From Bacteroidales bacterium (GTDB lineage: Bacteria; Bacteroidota; Bacteroidia; Bacteroidales; JAGOPY01), in assembly GCA_030638325.1 (NCBI GenBank), contig DAOWEV010000138.1, positions 1 through 19,194 of the forward strand: 19,194 bases of DNA, written 5' to 3'. Below the pieces are notes generated by a model. That model searched no databases. It was not told the DNA's origin and worked only from the letters and a program-made list of their open reading frames with translations. Below, piece by piece: positions 5,764 to 13,372 of the stretch. The position numbers and the translations under genes were made by a program. Within the stretch, counting starts at the first letter, position 1. Every line of letters starts with the position of its first letter.

Positions 5764-6867
5764 ATGAAAAAGTTCCTTCTGACTTCCCTCATCATACTGT
5801 CCGCAATCTCAGTTCACTCACAGACATTTAGCTTCATGTATGACGGCATACTGAGGGATTACAGGGTACATCTGCCGCCTGATTATACACCGGATTCACT
5901 GTACCCGATGGTGTTAAACCTGCATGGCCTTGGCTCCAATGCCTTGGAACAACAGCTATATACGGGTTTCGACTTCGTGGCCGACACAGCCGGGATCATC
6001 ATGGTTTATCCCAATGGCATCGCGAATGCCTGGAACATAGCTTTTACCACTGGCGTGGATGATGTGGGCTTTATCTCTGCCCTGATCGACACCATGGCTG
6101 CCAATTACAATGTGGATCTGTTTGAGGTTTATTCGACCGGCATGTCGATGGGAGGGTTTATGAGCCACCGGCTGGCCTGCGAACTGAGCCACAGGATCAC
6201 TGCCATCGCATCCGTAACCGGTTTGCTTGCCTTTTTCCCCTGTACCCCGGATCGTCCTGTCCCCATCCTGCAAATGCACGGTACTGCCGATGCGGTTGTA
6301 CCCTATGCAGGAGTACCCGTGACCATACAACACTGGCTGGATTATAACAACTGTCCTGTTATCCCGGTCATCACAGACCTTCCGGATATCGACACTACAG
6401 ACCAATGTACCGTAACCACTTCATATTATGGTTTTTGCGATGATTCAACTGAAGTATTGCTTTATACCATAAACGGAGGAGAACACACCTGGCCGGGAGC
6501 CACAGTGGTTATAGGTATCACAAACTATGACATCAACGGAAGTGTCGAAATATGGAATTTCTTCAGGAAGTATTCCCTCGAAAATTACCTCGGTACAAAT
6601 GAAGTAACAGCCACTGCCTTTGATATTCATATTTATCCGAATCCCGTAAGTGATTATGCTGTAGTGGAATGGCAGGGCAGGGGAGAAAGGGTTTTCGATC
6701 TTAAAGTTTATGACCTGACCGGAAAACTGGTGAAGAACATTGCCGGTATCCATGAGCATAGAGTTCTACTCTCATGCGAGGGACTTCGACCTGGCCTTTA
6801 CATTCTTGAATGCACTTCAGGATCAACATTCTCAAGATGTAAGTTCCTGGTTAACAGGAATAAGTGA
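5764..6867 (+). CDS. Secreted PHB-depolymerase / feruloyl-esterase-like hydrolase with T9SS sorting domain
   Basis: A 367-residue alpha/beta hydrolase of the LpqC / esterase-PHB family. Residues 1-19 are a signal peptide (lysines, then LLTSLIILSAISVHSQ). Conserved elements in order: oxyanion segment LHGLGSN (52-58), nucleophile S127 in G-M-S-M-G, acid D175 in HGTADAVVPY, and histidine H240 in GGEHTWPG. HTWPG is characteristic of this family. Four cysteines (C159, C196, C214, C224) may form disulfides. From about 284 the protein carries a type A T9SS C-terminal domain (IYPNPVSDYAVVEW, then KVYDLTGKLV and GLRPGLYIL), so it should cross the outer membrane and be released or surface-anchored. Substrate: short-chain esters such as feruloylated or acetylated polysaccharide, or polyhydroxyalkanoate; this cannot be decided. 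It is probably monocistronic, with repeat elements on both sides. Confidence 0.9.
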   Translation: MKKFLLTSLIILSAISVHSQTFSFMYDGILRDYRVHLPPDYTPDSLYPMVLNLHGLGSNALEQQLYTGFDFVADTAGIIMVYPNGIANAWNIAFTTGVDDVGFISALIDTMAANYNVDLFEVYSTGMSMGGFMSHRLACELSHRITAIASVTGLLAFFPCTPDRPVPILQMHGTADAVVPYAGVPVTIQHWLDYNNCPVIPVITDLPDIDTTDQCTVTTSYYGFCDDSTEVLLYTINGGEHTWPGATVVIGITNYDINGSVEIWNFFRKYSLENYLGTNEVTATAFDIHIYPNPVSDYAVVEWQGRGERVFDLKVYDLTGKLVKNIAGIHEHRVLLSCEGLRPGLYILECTSGSTFSRCKFLVNRNK

Positions 6868-6886
6868 AAATGTACACTCGTAGATG

Positions 6887-6918
6887 GTAGGACTGTAGGA
6901 CGGTAGGATGGTAGGATG
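6887..6918. repeat. Four tandem 8-bp units GTAGGAYK
   Basis: GTAGGACT, GTAGGACG, GTAGGATG, GTAGGATG follow one another exactly at 6887, 6895, 6903 and 6911, just after the esterase stop codon. Confidence 0.85.
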
Positions 6919-6934
6919 GAATAGTAGAAAAATA

Positions 6935-7008
6935 ACTAACTCCGTCCTTTAGGGCGGAGAAAAAATAAGAATAATACCCTTATCCCCGGCATGAATGCCG
7001 GAGTTAGT
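6935..7008. repeat. Nested inverted-repeat element (two hairpins inside a 10-bp outer stem)
   Basis: The outer arms ACTAACTCCG (6935-6944) and CGGAGTTAGT (6999-7008) are perfect reverse complements. Within lie hairpin 1, CTCCGTCC-TTTA-GGGCGGAG (6940-6959, one G-T pair), and hairpin 2, CCGGCAT-GA-ATGCCGG (6986-7001, perfect). Outer and inner stems share bases, so the two folds are alternatives. A run of AATTTAAA-like words follows to about 7042. It looks like a mobile intergenic repeat; a role in mRNA ends is possible. Confidence 0.75.
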
Positions 7009-7055
7009 CAATTTAAAATTTAAAATTCAAAATTTAAAATTAATCAATACCAGTC

Positions 7056-7616
7056 ATGAAAAATTACAGCCTTATAATCCTGGCCATCCTGCTTTCCCTG
7101 ACTTTCATTTCCTGCAATAACAAATGGGTAAAATATACTGTCAAAGCAGGAAATCATTCAAGTGGCGTAATAAGTCAGCCCCTGGTAAATACCGATGAGA
7201 TCGAGTTTTATTTCAAGACCAATGGGACCTGGTTTTACACCCAGCCGTCAAGTCCCGGCTGGAGCAAGATCCGTGGCTTCTCACACGGGCATCACCAGAA
7301 CAATTCCTCAGCGAGGCTGGGATTCCAATGCCTGAACGACACCTTGCTTGTTGTTGGGGCATATTGTTATGTGGATGGTGTCAGTCCGCAGGAGAATCCC
7401 TCATACAAAGGTATCATAGATACTGTCCAGGCCGGTCAAAAATACCACTGCCGCATCTTGCACCAGAGCGGAAAATACAAATTCTATTTTGAAGACAAAT
7501 CCTGGGAATGCCCGGCCGGTACACAGATGGATTGGGGCTTCAGGCTGAGCCCATACATAGGCGGCAGCTACACCTTAGATCATGATTGGGAGGTGAAGAT
7601 CAAGGACGTGAAGTAG
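7056..7616 (+). CDS. Hypothetical secreted lipoprotein, 186 aa
   Basis: Begins with a lipoprotein signal peptide: MKNYSLIILAILLSLTFIS followed by C20, a clear lipobox (F-I-S-C). The mature protein alternates polar and hydrophobic residues and is rich in W, Y, G and H, as expected for a beta-sandwich. Notable is the segment GWSKIRGFSHGHHQNNSSARLGF (about 69-91), with histidines and an invariant-looking N-S-S-A-R, followed by YCYVDG and later YHCRI. I do not recognise a named family; a carbohydrate- or metal-binding outer-membrane lipoprotein is possible, but this is a guess from composition. It ends 31 nt before a strong terminator and lacks an obvious promoter box, so it could be read with the esterase upstream despite the repeats between. 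Confidence 0.8.
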   Translation: MKNYSLIILAILLSLTFISCNNKWVKYTVKAGNHSSGVISQPLVNTDEIEFYFKTNGTWFYTQPSSPGWSKIRGFSHGHHQNNSSARLGFQCLNDTLLVVGAYCYVDGVSPQENPSYKGIIDTVQAGQKYHCRILHQSGKYKFYFEDKSWECPAGTQMDWGFRLSPYIGGSYTLDHDWEVKIKDVK

Positions 7617-7647
7617 AAGTGATTTCAATTGAAAAAACAACAATCAA

Positions 7648-7677
7648 AAAAAGCTACTCCTTGCAGAGTAGCTTTTT
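7648..7677. terminator. Bidirectional intrinsic terminator between convergent genes
   Basis: Stem GCTACTC (7653-7659) / GAGTAGC (7666-7672) with loop CTTGCA, flanked by five A on the left and five T on the right. It works as an intrinsic terminator on both strands and lies between the stop of the lipoprotein gene (7616) and the end of the minus-strand gene (7701). Confidence 0.9.
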
Positions 7678-7700
7678 ACTAATCAAATTTTAAAAGTATA

Positions 7701-8927
7701 TTATGCAAGTCTGCTCGCTCTTCGGTAGCGGTTAACAACAAAAGCTCCGATTAACAGAAGACCTACGATTATTGCCCAATTTGAGATTGGAACCAGGGGC
7801 GGCGGCACTGGCGCTACTTTTTCCAGAACGAAAAGTGCCCATATGGTGTTTGTTATTTGATCTCCCCAATAACCATTATTCCAATATCCAGTGGCAGTTT
7901 GTGAAGCGACTAATTGCGTTGTAAACTCCTCAAACCAGTTTCGGTAAACACTGCCAACTAAGATGCTGTCAATCGAATAACTTTCGAAGCCTTTCATCAA
8001 ACAATACATTGCCTGATTATGCCCATCCCATCCTGTATTCCAAACACTCCCGTTCCCAGGATCGTCCCAATGCGTGATGATATAATCCAATGCATCCTGG
8101 ACTCTTGTGACTCCCAAAGCATCGCCATAAAACGACGTCTCAAATAGAAGATTACCGGTTTTCAATGAATTCACCCAATAGGTGGGAGAATTATAGCCTG
8201 AGCCTCCACTAGCATCATTTTGAATATAATCTATCCATGTATTTAGTTTGGTTTTTATACCGAGAGGAATAGTCGCACCAAAAAAAGCCTCTGCGTATCT
8301 GAGGCCCAAAGTAGTATAACCAGTTTGGGAATTGTCACCCCAATTCAGATCATTTGGTGTATAACCCCAACTACCGATGTAATTACCAACATCACCTTGG
8401 CCCCACTCAAAATAGACAACCATGCTATCAACAAGTTGTGCATATGTCAATCCATTTACTAGTACATTCGTAGAACTAATAACCCTGGTGGGTGTAATAG
8501 TGGCTGCAAGTGCCATCAAGCCAATAGAAGCATTGTAGTTTTCATAATGATGATTAGTACCTTCCAGCATGTAAAGGCCCAGACCCGGCCCATGTGTTTT
8601 AGTATTGCTAAAAAGGTAATCAAACCCAAGTACTACATTAGCGGAATACGGGTATGCAGCATCGAAAGGTGAAGGATAATTATGCTCATATGCATAGTCG
8701 CATAATTTTGTAAGAACAAATCCTGTGTAAGCAGCCTTCGTGTCTGTTGATGAGCCCCATGAACCAATAGGGTTCTGCTGGGCAACTAACCAAGTGACGC
8801 CAAGGTCAACACTAGCCTGTATTTCAGCCGGTGTGGGTGGTTGGCTGAATAACAAGAAAGGCGTTAATAAAAGCGCAGAGATGCAACTAATCATCTTGCG
8901 TCTAAATGAGAAGAAAAAAGTTTTCAT
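7701..8927 (-). CDS. Secreted terpenoid-cyclase-fold (prenyltransferase/squalene-oxidase repeat) protein with IPTL-like C-terminal anchor
   Basis: A 408-residue protein with a signal peptide (basic FRRK, then MISCISALLLTPFLLFSQ, about 1-29). The body has repeats of the alpha/alpha-toroid type: VTWLVAQQNPIGSWGS (44-59) followed by TAYTGFVL-like helices, NASIGLMALA (132-141), GSWGYTPNDLNWGDNSQTGY (185-204), and VASQTATGYWNNGYWGDQ (340-357) ahead of TNTIWALFVLEK. This Q-x-x-x-G-x-W pattern is seen in squalene cyclases and related toroids. The DxDD-type cyclase motif is not obvious and the protein is exported, so a binding or glycan role is more likely than terpene synthesis. The C-terminus is proline-rich, then VPISNWAIIVGLLLIGAFVV (379-398) and NRYRRASRLA: short motif, membrane helix, basic tail, as in IPTL/PEP-CTERM sorting signals. 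A terminator lies 23 nt downstream. Confidence 0.8.
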   Translation of the reverse strand: MKTFFFSFRRKMISCISALLLTPFLLFSQPPTPAEIQASVDLGVTWLVAQQNPIGSWGSSTDTKAAYTGFVLTKLCDYAYEHNYPSPFDAAYPYSANVVLGFDYLFSNTKTHGPGLGLYMLEGTNHHYENYNASIGLMALAATITPTRVISSTNVLVNGLTYAQLVDSMVVYFEWGQGDVGNYIGSWGYTPNDLNWGDNSQTGYTTLGLRYAEAFFGATIPLGIKTKLNTWIDYIQNDASGGSGYNSPTYWVNSLKTGNLLFETSFYGDALGVTRVQDALDYIITHWDDPGNGSVWNTGWDGHNQAMYCLMKGFESYSIDSILVGSVYRNWFEEFTTQLVASQTATGYWNNGYWGDQITNTIWALFVLEKVAPVPPPLVPISNWAIIVGLLLIGAFVVNRYRRASRLA

Positions 8928-9026
8928 ATTGTCAATGTTTTGTTAATAATAGATTTTTTTTGCATTAAGTTTGTTTTCACTTTCAATTTTTATTTTTCAT
9001 AGGCATGTAGTTTTAGATTACTTGAT

Positions 9027-9057
9027 CAAAGGTACGCACAGAAAGGCCTTAAGTCAA
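9027..9057 (-). promoter_or_regulatory. Promoter TTG-N20-TACCTTTG for the toroid-fold protein
   Basis: On the minus strand TTG (9055-9057) is followed after exactly 20 nt by TACCTTTG (9027-9034), a full match to the Bacteroidota TAnnTTTG box. The 5' leader to the ATG at 8927 would be about 90 nt and AT-rich. A 26-bp palindrome begins 7 bp upstream of the -33 box. Confidence 0.65.
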
Positions 9058-9064
9058 GAACTTG

Positions 9065-9090
9065 TTGTATGAATGCGCGCATTCATACAA
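9065..9090. repeat. 26-bp perfect palindrome, copy 1 (GTATGAATGCG family)
   Basis: Arms TTGTATGAATGCG (9065-9077) and CGCATTCATACAA (9078-9090) are exact reverse complements with no loop. A near-identical palindrome is at 9210-9233. It is adjacent to the promoter at 9027-9057, so it could be an operator or a dispersed repeat. Confidence 0.85.
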
Positions 9091-9209
9091 AATCCTGGCA
9101 AATCCTAGAGATAATCAATTAAATACTACTGTCTTAATATACTGATTATGTGCGCAATAGCAAGATATGTGCAGAGGGTTCGATTTGTAGTGATGAATTT
9201 AAGAAAAGA

Positions 9210-9233
9210 TGTATGAATGCGTGCATTCATACA
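9210..9233. repeat. 24-bp palindrome, copy 2 (GTATGAATGCG family)
   Basis: Arms TGTATGAATGC (9210-9220) and GCATTCATACA (9223-9233) around GT. Identical to copy 1 over the shared span except for one central base, and also followed by AAAA. The 435-nt gap 8928-9362 otherwise holds only the promoter above and a GC-rich near-palindrome AGATTCCCGC/GCGGAAATCT at 9333-9352 just after the PrsW gene. I see no convincing gene in it. Confidence 0.8.
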
Positions 9234-9362
9234 AAAATCGCTCATCTTTTGCAGATTTTCAAAACTACTGCGGTGACTGATTTCAGTTCCTGTTCTGAGG
9301 GAATGAGTTATGCTGTGGAAATGTTGTCCGACAGATTCCCGCGCGGAAATCTTTACCTGCTT

Positions 9363-10349
9363 TTAAACAAGTGACCATTTCCACAGGTCTTTCCGGGATA
9401 ACCTGAGAATTGGAGATATGGCCAGCAACCCGGTTTTGCCAATATTCTTTTGCAGGGTATTAAGTTCTGAAAGCTTGTTCCTGATCTGATTGTCCCGATT
9501 GACCGGAAGGCCTGTCTCATGAAGCATCAGGTTACTCTTGGCGCGTATCGACAATTCCAGGTACAGATCAATATATGCCAGCATATCAACAACCACCAGC
9601 TTTGAGAACTTGTCTTTTATAAGCATCAGGTATTCGCCTGATCTGGTCTGGGTGAATTTACCCTGTTTTATCATCATCAACAATTTCACTTCCCGGTCGA
9701 ACTCCAGTTCCAGCCAGTTTTGTACAACTTTCTTATTGTATCGAAATATCACTACTTCAATTAGTGTAATGATGCAAAGGATAAAGACAGTCATGATCAG
9801 AGGAGGAAAAATGAAATGGTTAAAAAAGGAGTGTAAGATCACCGCAATGAACAATGCCAGGAATGAAGATCTCCATATACTCTTTTTGCGTTCTATGTTT
9901 TTCATAATGATCATTGCCGCAACAGAGGTCGTTCCACCATGCATGATGGCAGTTCCAAATCCGCGCACCACATTGATAAGGAATGATGTTGCATGCTCCT
10001 CATACAAGTAATATATATTCTCAACAACTGCAAAACCGGCCCCAATGGCAAATCCGTAAATTGCGCCATCTATGATAAAGCCCATCCGGTTTTTTTTTGC
10101 GAGGAATACCAACAACATCATCTTTATGGTCTCTTCAACCCATGGCGATATATATTTTGAATATGAATCACCTTCGATCATCAGGTTTTCCATCATGGCA
10201 GTATTCACTATATATGCTATTCCTGCACCTGATATACCCCACAGAAAACAAATGATCAATAAAGTGTGTCTCACCAGTTTAAAACTGTCTAAGTAAAGGA
10301 GAACCAGCAGGAAGACAATAACCGGTAACAGAGACACAATGAAATGCAT
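9363..10349 (-). CDS. prsW: PrsW-family intramembrane protease (glutamic/metallo type)
   Basis: A 328-residue polytopic inner-membrane protein. The PrsW motifs are all visible: E72-E73-x-x-K76 in WVEETIKMMLL, the E-N pair (E110-N111) in GFAVVENIYY, H137 in RGFGTAIMHGG, and H173...H178 in HSFFNH, on hydrophobic helices spread over residues 1-205. In Bacillus subtilis PrsW makes the site-1 cut in the anti-sigma factor RsiW. This protein has an extra charged cytoplasmic tail (about 207-328) that the roughly 218-residue Bacillus protein lacks. Its ATG lies 10 nt after the stop of the HExxH outer-membrane protein gene, so the two are almost surely co-transcribed, and the same-strand cluster begins with an ECF sigma and its anti-sigma-like partner. 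Substrate in this organism: unproven, with the anti-sigma-like protein as the prime candidate. Confidence 0.85.
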   Translation of the reverse strand: MHFIVSLLPVIVFLLVLLYLDSFKLVRHTLLIICFLWGISGAGIAYIVNTAMMENLMIEGDSYSKYISPWVEETIKMMLLVFLAKKNRMGFIIDGAIYGFAIGAGFAVVENIYYLYEEHATSFLINVVRGFGTAIMHGGTTSVAAMIIMKNIERKKSIWRSSFLALFIAVILHSFFNHFIFPPLIMTVFILCIITLIEVVIFRYNKKVVQNWLELEFDREVKLLMMIKQGKFTQTRSGEYLMLIKDKFSKLVVVDMLAYIDLYLELSIRAKSNLMLHETGLPVNRDNQIRNKLSELNTLQKNIGKTGLLAISPILRLSRKDLWKWSLV

Positions 10350-10359
10350 ATAGATTGGA

Positions 10360-13326
10360 TTACATAATTTTTAATGAAATCATCCACTGGTCTGCAGGAA
10401 GCATATGGTGCTGAAATCCCCTGGCATATCCAACGGAAAAGGTCGATTTGATCAATGAGAACAAAACAAGTTCAAAATCCACCTGTGCGCCGGCGTTGTA
10501 TATTATTTGTTTGTAATCAGGGTCGGTCATATCAGCAAATAATCCCATCCCGAACAGTGATAAACGGGCATAAGTAGAATAAAAACCCAGGAGGCCGAAC
10601 CTGGGAAACCTGAGGGGTGTTAAATTCAGTTCAGCTGTGATCTTTCCATAATTCATAGCTGCAATCTCATCGATCTCTGAACCCGGGAAACTTAGAAATT
10701 CCCTGTAACGATTGGGTTCCTGGTAATCAATATAGTTATTTCCAAACCCACCAAAGTAAATATTTGACAATGCATCTTTTCTTTCTCCAAATGACTGGCC
10801 AAGTGAAGTTCTTAACCAGAATGATGTATGCTTTAAAGGCAGTAAAAACCCTATATCCTGGTTGGATATAATTCTTGGGTAGAAGGTGTTGCCGGCAAGA
10901 TAGGAATGCAGGAATATATTCCATTCAAATCCCTGTTCCGGTTCGATACCGCCAAGTGATCTTCGCAGGTCACTGTAATGAAAATTAGCAATGCCTGTAT
11001 ACATTTCTGCATATGGAGCATCAATATTTTGAAATTCGGGTAGTTTTTCCATATCTCCATAAGCGCCAATCTGAACATAAAAATCCATTTTCCTGGGCCT
11101 GAAGAATATCAGGTTTTTATGGTACTTTAATGTAAACGCATAACCAGCACGACTTACCTTGGTTGGCCCGAAAAGATCATAGAAATCAGTTTTGTTATAG
11201 CTTGCCGTGAAATTCCAATTCCAGTAACGGTAATCCAGATTTATATGAAATCGCTGTTTCCGGGGCAGGAAATCATAAGGTGAATAGGAAGCAGTCAGCT
11301 TCATTGAATGCAATCCGGTTGGATCCATGAAATTAAGCCTGTAGCCGTATGCTACAAGATCTTTATAACCTTCAATTACAGGATATGCAGTGGCCAGCCT
11401 GAGACTTTTAAATGTACTAAACTTTCCTTCAAAAGCCTTCAGGGAATCTATATTAACTTCTGATGAAGAAGGCAGCATCCATTCTTCAACCACAGGGTTT
11501 TGTTCATAGACAAGCTGGCCTAAATAGGTAATGGCATTGACATCTTCAAGAGGATCTATCCCGATCATGCATGGCTGTAAACCGTTCTGGTGATATTCAA
11601 ATACCAGCAATGAATCCTCGCTGATCTGAACAGGCCTGAAAAATCCGGTTTCAGCATTGGTCAGCAGGTCTGCCTCCCCGGTCTCTATATTAATTCTGAA
11701 TACATTTGAAACACCGGTATAATAAGAAGTTCCAAAAAGATATTTGTCATCACCGGAGAAGGTAAAATTCGACAGGGTGTTGTCTTCAAACTCATAGATT
11801 GTCTCATATTCCGGTATTCCCTGGATCAGGTCAACAGTCTTGAATAAGACCAGTTTCTGGCGGCCTGCAACATCCGACATGATACCTGTGAGGTATTCAC
11901 CATTATTGGATATTGCAATATCAAAGAAACTTTTACCAAACTCTATCGTGTGAACCTCATCCCAGTGGTCATATGGATATGGAACCCTGATCAGTGTTAC
12001 CCTGGCATTGGTGTGCTGGACTGCCCATACAGACCGGTCGCTGTTGTTAAATGCAAGATCTCCGGCACGGGTGATCTTTATCAGGTTTTTCCGTTTCCCG
12101 GTGGTTATATCAATAGATTGTAATCCACGCCAGTCGCCTGTATTGGTAGTAGTAAACAATGTCTTGCCTGATCCATCCCAGGCCAGTGATGTTACATAAT
12201 ACAGTACGGGCGAAGGCACAGGGGCAATCTTCTTTAATTCGCCATCATCGAGACCGACTGATACTATACGGGCCATTTTCCCCGGATAGTTAACGGCGGC
12301 ATAAAACATACGTTCCTCTTTATCGATAAAAACATTGGACACCGAACCCAGGGCAAAATCGGTGATCGCCCGGGTTTCAGTTACCGGGTATTCCCTTATC
12401 TTTTGCAGGTTTTCTTCCTGAAACTGATGTTCCCGGCTTATCCAATTATTCCATTCATCTTTAACATTGGTACCGTAAACGTTCCTGAATTGTGCCGCAT
12501 AAAATCTCTTACTGCTATCTGTTCTGGCATAGAACTCCTTCAATTTATCAATTCCATAATGGTAGGCCAGGTAACTGACAAAGCGGGTTCCATATAGATA
12601 GGCGTTCACACCAACCTGGAAATCAATGGCGGTACCTTCAGTTTCAAGGCCAACAATTTGGTAGAAGTAGGCGCTGTCATGCACCATGGTACGGAAGACC
12701 ATTTCGTCATACCCGCCCAGAACACGTCCCAATCCACCCGATAGCCAGGTTTCCATAAAAACAGCAATGCCTTCATGATACCAACGCGGAGAATACCAAC
12801 GCGGGGTTGTCATGTAGCTATATACCATTGATAAAGGGTTGCTGTTGTCGGGCATCACCTTTCCAAGGAATATTTTGCGGTATAAAACATCGCTTCTTGC
12901 AGCCTTATCACACATTACCACATGAGTGAGTTCGTGGTTCATAAGCCACTGAAAGCGTTCGTTCGTAGGAATTATATTATAAGTGAAATTAAATGGAGCA
13001 ATGCCGATTGATAGCATATTCCATGGAATGACCAAAGTGCCGCCGTTTCCTGCGTCTGTGAAATCATTCAGTATAATAGTCACCTCCTCCGATGGCTCAT
13101 ATGGCCAGAAATCCTTATGAAAATCCATTGCATTCTCAAAACATCTGGCGGTGTGGGGGATCATGTAATAATATCCCTTGCCGAGGTAAATCATTCTCAG
13201 GCCGGATGTATTGAATGTATTAACCTGCGACATCAGATCCTGGGAGCACAAGATGGATAAAATAAACAGCCATAAACAAGTGCAATAGTTAAACAATTTT
13301 TTTGGTGAAAAAATTATTTCTGTCAT
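10360..13326 (-). CDS. HExxH metallopeptidase / beta-propeller / outer-membrane beta-barrel fusion protein
   Basis: A 988-residue secreted protein. A hydrophobic signal lies at about 11-28 (cut possibly before residue 35). The first domain (about 40-320) has the gluzincin-like motif H131-E-L-T-H135 and downstream W-Y-H-E185-G-I-A-V-F-M-E, typical of peptidase-MA-like families in which the second glutamate is the third zinc ligand. About 320-620 is a TolB/WD40-like propeller with strands of the type SGDDKYLFGTSYY and INIETGEADLLT. From about 650 to the end alternating aromatic/polar strands (LDYRYWNWNFTASYNKTDFY, SFWLRTSLGQSFGERKD) form an outer-membrane barrel. The peptidase and propeller should be soluble, in the periplasm or at the surface, tethered by the barrel. 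It follows a lipoprotein gene (46 nt) and precedes prsW (10 nt). Substrate unknown; it could sense or process envelope proteins. Confidence 0.8.
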   Translation of the reverse strand: MTEIIFSPKKLFNYCTCLWLFILSILCSQDLMSQVNTFNTSGLRMIYLGKGYYYMIPHTARCFENAMDFHKDFWPYEPSEEVTIILNDFTDAGNGGTLVIPWNMLSIGIAPFNFTYNIIPTNERFQWLMNHELTHVVMCDKAARSDVLYRKIFLGKVMPDNSNPLSMVYSYMTTPRWYSPRWYHEGIAVFMETWLSGGLGRVLGGYDEMVFRTMVHDSAYFYQIVGLETEGTAIDFQVGVNAYLYGTRFVSYLAYHYGIDKLKEFYARTDSSKRFYAAQFRNVYGTNVKDEWNNWISREHQFQEENLQKIREYPVTETRAITDFALGSVSNVFIDKEERMFYAAVNYPGKMARIVSVGLDDGELKKIAPVPSPVLYYVTSLAWDGSGKTLFTTTNTGDWRGLQSIDITTGKRKNLIKITRAGDLAFNNSDRSVWAVQHTNARVTLIRVPYPYDHWDEVHTIEFGKSFFDIAISNNGEYLTGIMSDVAGRQKLVLFKTVDLIQGIPEYETIYEFEDNTLSNFTFSGDDKYLFGTSYYTGVSNVFRINIETGEADLLTNAETGFFRPVQISEDSLLVFEYHQNGLQPCMIGIDPLEDVNAITYLGQLVYEQNPVVEEWMLPSSSEVNIDSLKAFEGKFSTFKSLRLATAYPVIEGYKDLVAYGYRLNFMDPTGLHSMKLTASYSPYDFLPRKQRFHINLDYRYWNWNFTASYNKTDFYDLFGPTKVSRAGYAFTLKYHKNLIFFRPRKMDFYVQIGAYGDMEKLPEFQNIDAPYAEMYTGIANFHYSDLRRSLGGIEPEQGFEWNIFLHSYLAGNTFYPRIISNQDIGFLLPLKHTSFWLRTSLGQSFGERKDALSNIYFGGFGNNYIDYQEPNRYREFLSFPGSEIDEIAAMNYGKITAELNLTPLRFPRFGLLGFYSTYARLSLFGMGLFADMTDPDYKQIIYNAGAQVDFELVLFSLIKSTFSVGYARGFQHHMLPADQWMISLKIM

Positions 13327-13372
13327 CCATCCGTATGTATTTCCGTCGATCGTTGGCGGAAAATTGTTTATT

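Noticed and set aside
5956..6759. Minus-strand frames of 149 and 104 codons over the esterase gene
   Set aside because: They lie antisense to an intact hydrolase with all catalytic motifs; composition (many H, G, D) is typical of a shadow frame.
7701..8927. True squalene-hopene cyclase
   Set aside because: The protein is exported, about 400 residues rather than over 600, and shows no DxDD motif.
9065..9233. CRISPR-like or att-like arrangement of the two palindromes
   Set aside because: Only two copies, with no further spaced repeats, cas genes, integrase or flanking tRNA.
9333..9352. AGATTCCCGC/GCGGAAATCT near-palindrome as terminator of the PrsW cluster
   Set aside because: Stem is good but no T-run follows on the minus strand, so an intrinsic terminator is not supported.
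9150..9374. 74-codon plus-strand frame in the gap before prsW
   Set aside because: It runs through palindrome copy 2, has Cys-rich composition unlike neighbours, no promoter or ribosome site, and ends inside the prsW stop region. Likely chance.
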